The position numbers and the translations under genes were made by a program. From positions 1 to 15,310 of the forward strand of contig CALICR010000132.1 in the NCBI GenBank assembly GCA_938049125.1: a stretch of DNA of 15,310 bases. Reading direction: 5' to 3'. Below the pieces are notes generated by a model, which did not search any database, was not told where the DNA came from, and was given only the letters and a program-made list of their open reading frames with translations. Source of the stretch: an uncultured Clostridia bacterium (GTDB lineage: Bacteria > Bacillota > Clostridia > Oscillospirales > Oscillospiraceae). This document shows, piece after piece, positions 13,701-15,310 of the stretch (positions within the stretch are counted from its first letter, which is position 1; every line of letters begins with the position of its first letter).

Positions 13701-14277
13701 GCCAGGCCTCCGGGTCCCGGTGGCTCCGGGCCTTGTCGTAGAGCTGCTCCGCGATCTCGCCGACGGCCCGGTCGTCCCGGCCGCCGCCCAGGGTATCCGC
13801 AAAGGCCTGGAAGTCCGGCTCCATGGCCTCATAGGCCGTCGCCGCGGCCTGCTCCATGGCCCGCTGCCGCAGGGTACGGCACTCCAGCTCCTCGCCCACC
13901 CGAAAATCCGCCGGGATGTCCAGGCGGTAGGCATTCTCCCGCAGGATGTTCGCGCAGAAGGCATGGACCGTGGAGATGTCCGCGAGGTAGACCCGCGTAA
14001 GCTGGCGCTGGAGCCGCCGGTTTTCCGGCTGCTCCGAAAGGCGCTCCTGCATGGCCGCGAGGATCTTACCCCGCAGCTCCGCCGCGGCGGCCTTTGTATA
14101 GGTGATCATCAGAAAATCGTCGATGTTCTTCGGGTCCTGCTCATCCAAAATGCGGGAGAGCAGACGGTCCACCAGCACCTTGGTCTTGCCGGACCCGGCG
14201 GCGGCGGACACGAGCAGCGTCCCGCCCCGGTTCTCCACCACGGCCTGCTGGGCCGCGGTCAGACGAATTTCAGCCAT
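10732..14277 (-). CDS. addA: ATP-dependent helicase/nuclease subunit AddA
   Basis: From ATG 14277 the protein has 1181 residues, normal for AddA. Superfamily 1 helicase motifs are intact: Walker A AAGSGKT (26-32), VDEYQD near 395, VGDVKQSIYRFR near 426, HKSKGLEYPVV near 766 and YVAMTRARERL near 841. The C-terminal RecB-type nuclease domain has LDFKTDR with Asp1126 and Lys1128, and an upstream ATHLAMQF histidine. With AddB it unwinds and degrades double-strand ends until it meets Chi, then supplies single strands for RecA. A longer frame extends to 14676, but its first 133 residues are antisense-like Arg/Ser/Pro sequence read from addB; MAEIRLTAAQQAVV is the family N-terminus. GGAGGA lies about 8 bases upstream of the ATG. 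The start overlaps the end of addB by 8 bases. Confidence 0.97.
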   Translation of the reverse strand: MAEIRLTAAQQAVVENRGGTLLVSAAAGSGKTKVLVDRLLSRILDEQDPKNIDDFLMITYTKAAAAELRGKILAAMQERLSEQPENRRLQRQLTRVYLADISTVHAFCANILRENAYRLDIPADFRVGEELECRTLRQRAMEQAAATAYEAMEPDFQAFADTLGGGRDDRAVGEIAEQLYDKARSHRDPEAWLRESAARLDVPREGDFSGTVWGEILLADLRDFLDGAVDTLDRVLGRIAADAALEKGYGPSLRATREQLLALRACGTWEEVHAFGMPEFARLKPVRKCEATEEKETAQFFNKQLRDDLKKRLRCFRISSREALEEAAAMAPAIRGAIALCRAFGEQYRLEKRRRRILDFGDLEHEALRLLYGRQGDRPTAMARELSRRYEEILVDEYQDSNAVQDAIFRAVSREERNLFFVGDVKQSIYRFRLADPGIFLRKYRDFAPYETAEPGQPRKILLSENFRSRAEVLAAVNDVFARSMSERTGELRYGEAEALRPGLPYPPANDPMVELHCIRQDASGGEAERDPDKAAVEAVFLADRIAELLRRGETVQDHGVGRPLQPGDIAILLRSPRTAAPFYLAALQRAGIPCHSDTGDNILETTELQVLTSLLEAVENPRQDVPLLAVLASPLFGFTASELAEVRGTAKKTDFYEALAASELPKARVFCALLRRLRAVGETDGLIALFDAALEETDAPEVFGAMPGGAARRTNVETLCALVTDHARNGGDLVSFTRALRSLRETGLVLPDSAGRGVLLTSIHKSKGLEYPVVCLAGLSKAFNLDDLRRPVLIHPDLGVASNVVDLGRRVRYPSVAKQALARKMRQEAVSEELRVLYVAMTRARERLIMTYCADYLDTRLKKLCCLRTAASPEQAAAQAGCAGDWVLLEALGRTEAGALHALAGCPPDTAVSATPWDIRLWSGAEILSRDTVPLAPEEAAEAGPLPEPEELARLLDYRYPYEAAGRTPSKLTATQLKGRRLDDEVSADTEQPPARPVTIRTPAFLRKEMTAAEAGTATHLAMQFLRYEACTDPEAVREELARLVREEFLTEAQAAAVNPGSLWQFFDSDLGRRVLAAPEVRREFKFSVLVDAGNYFPEAAGEQVLLQGVTDCCLIDPDGVTVLDFKTDRVRPGGEAARAEHYRGQLAGYAAALSRIFGRPVREQILYFFATGTAITLNT

Positions 14278-15310
14278 GGTCCTCTTCCTCCAGTCGCTTC
14301 CAGAATTCCTCCGGCTTCTGCTCCGCGAAATAGCGGAGCTCCGGGCCGCAGGTGTCCCGGTGACAGATGGCGGCAAAGCCGCAGAACCGGCAGGCAGACC
14401 GATCCTTGCCCCGGAAATAGGGATTCGGGTGGACGTCGCCCGCCAGGATCGCGTCGGTGATTGCCTCCAGCGTCCGGCGGACGTGCCGCCGCAGCAGCCG
14501 GAGCTGCTCCGGCGCGGCGAGGTCGCCGGTGAGCTGCCCGTCCTTACCGAGGGCGCAGGGCAGGAATTCGGGCTGGTCCTCAAAGTCCTCCATGGCCCGC
14601 AGCATCCGCTCGTCCCGCAGCAGCAGGCCGGAGCGCCGCCCCTCCTTCCGCCGCAGGGCCGCGGCCTCCTCGGCATCGGGCCGCTCCGCCGCCGTCAGGA
14701 AGGGCACCCGGGCCGGGAAGTAGAGCACGCCCGCCGGGCGCAAGGGCCGGTCCCCCTGCCCCGCCCCCTCCAGGGCAAAGAGATAAATGAGCAGCTGCAT
14801 CCCCATGCCGTTCTGCACGTCCGCATAGGAGAAGCTCTTTTTGCCCGTCTTGTAGTCCACGACGCGGTAGTAGTCCGCCTCCGGCGCATGGTAGCAGTCC
14901 ACCCGGTCCACAAAGCCCACCACGCTGGCGCGGCCCCGGGCCGTCTCGATCTCCACCGGCGGCAGCGTCCCGCCGGGCACAAAGTCCAGCTCATAGGCCA
15001 CGGGCACAAACCGGGAGCGCCGCAGCTCCTTGCCCAGATTGTCCGCCACGTCCCGAATTTCCCGCAGATTCCGCTCGTAGAGGTAGCGCGCCCGGGGGCC
15101 CTGGGCGTCAAGGTCGCGCAGCTCCTCGGCGGTGAAGCGGCGGATGCCCTCCTCGGCGATCTCACGCAGCCGCGCCGGGGTCACGGCGGCAAAGCCGCCC
15201 TCGGCCTGGACCTCCCGGGCCGTGTGCTCCAGCACCGCGTGGACGAAGGTACCGAAGACCGGCGCGTCCACGTCCGCCTCCTTCTGCTCCTGCGCCCCCA
15301 GCCCGTAGCG
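14270..15310 (-). CDS. addB: ATP-dependent helicase/nuclease subunit AddB (C-terminal part)
   Basis: The frame is open from the stop at 14270 to the right window edge, giving the last 346 residues of a protein usually about 1100-1200 long. A GTG at 15271 is internal: the frame continues upstream as RYGLGAQEQKEADVDAPVFG, the usual AddB sequence before its nuclease domain. The RecB-type nuclease core has GTFVHAVLEH and VVDYKTGKKSFSYADVQNG with the catalytic Asp and Lys. CRFCGFAAICHRD supplies three of the four cysteines of the structural 4Fe-4S cluster, and the fourth lies further upstream in this family, outside the window. The 8-base overlap with addA indicates a translationally coupled addB-addA operon. 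Confidence 0.95.
   Translation of the reverse strand, partial: RYGLGAQEQKEADVDAPVFGTFVHAVLEHTAREVQAEGGFAAVTPARLREIAEEGIRRFTAEELRDLDAQGPRARYLYERNLREIRDVADNLGKELRRSRFVPVAYELDFVPGGTLPPVEIETARGRASVVGFVDRVDCYHAPEADYYRVVDYKTGKKSFSYADVQNGMGMQLLIYLFALEGAGQGDRPLRPAGVLYFPARVPFLTAAERPDAEEAAALRRKEGRRSGLLLRDERMLRAMEDFEDQPEFLPCALGKDGQLTGDLAAPEQLRLLRRHVRRTLEAITDAILAGDVHPNPYFRGKDRSACRFCGFAAICHRDTCGPELRYFAEQKPEEFWKRLEEEDHG

Noticed and set aside
10534..14460. Long plus-strand open frames opposite addA (553 and 425 codons) and overlapping minus-strand frames
   Set aside because: They are shadows of addA, whose helicase and nuclease motifs run through the whole region. Their translations are Arg/Gly/Pro-rich and have no sensible starts.
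14278..14676. A 133-residue N-terminal extension of AddA
   Set aside because: It overlaps the addB coding region in another frame and is Arg/Ser/Pro-rich; the family N-terminus begins at 14277 with a good ribosome binding site.
1..15310. Mobile element, CRISPR, prophage, toxin-antitoxin or defence system
   Set aside because: I found no transposase, integrase, terminal inverted repeats, regular spaced repeats or defence-gene motifs. Every long gene belongs to a core-genome family or an ordinary lipoprotein.

Overview
The window looks like chromosomal DNA of a GC-rich anaerobic Firmicute, most likely a member of the Clostridia such as an Oscillospiraceae gut bacterium. This is an inference from gene content: AddAB rather than RecBCD, an FMN riboswitch ahead of a RibU-type ECF transporter S component, a DUF4830 protein, a PucR/CdaR regulator beside ftsEX, strong extended Shine-Dalgarno sites, and third codon positions rich in G and C. 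I see no insertion sequence, integrase, phage gene, CRISPR array or toxin-antitoxin pair. It reads as core genome.

Layout from left to right. The 3' end of an unidentified plus-strand gene (to 85) closes with a textbook terminator. Facing it is a minus-strand lipoprotein gene of unknown function (139-1077). A plus-strand tRNA-Leu(CAG) unit follows, with its own promoter and terminator (1191-1383). Next comes a minus-strand NapH-like polyferredoxin membrane protein (1449-2291) with a clear promoter lying in a probable gene remnant. From about 8080 down to 2551 runs a minus-strand cell-division and envelope cluster: a PucR/CdaR-type regulator, ftsE, ftsX, a secreted coiled-coil M23 endopeptidase and an S41 C-terminal processing protease. 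It has a consensus sigma-A promoter at its head, a weak terminator-like hairpin before the last gene and a strong one after it. An rsuA-type pseudouridine synthase (8214-8912, minus) lies divergent from a membrane-anchored DUF4830 protein (8989-9606, plus). Then come a terminator, an extended -10 promoter, an FMN riboswitch with an intrinsic terminator, and ribU (9942-10685). Converging on ribU is the addB-addA operon (minus), with addA complete and addB cut by the right edge.

How the genes work together. FtsEX is an ABC-type machine that does not transport but activates peptidoglycan hydrolases across the membrane. The M23 protein encoded next to it has the coiled-coil plus hydrolase layout expected of its client, and the S41 protease may process or turn over envelope proteins in the same compartment. 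The riboswitch should shut off riboflavin uptake when FMN is plentiful. AddAB processes double-strand breaks for RecA. These modules are known individually. The parts most worth a second look are the riboswitch expression platform, where the terminator arm and the ribosome binding site carry the same seven bases, the placement of a CdaR-type regulator at the head of the ftsEX cluster, and the decayed gene at about 2390-2544. I do not see a convincing previously undescribed system here.
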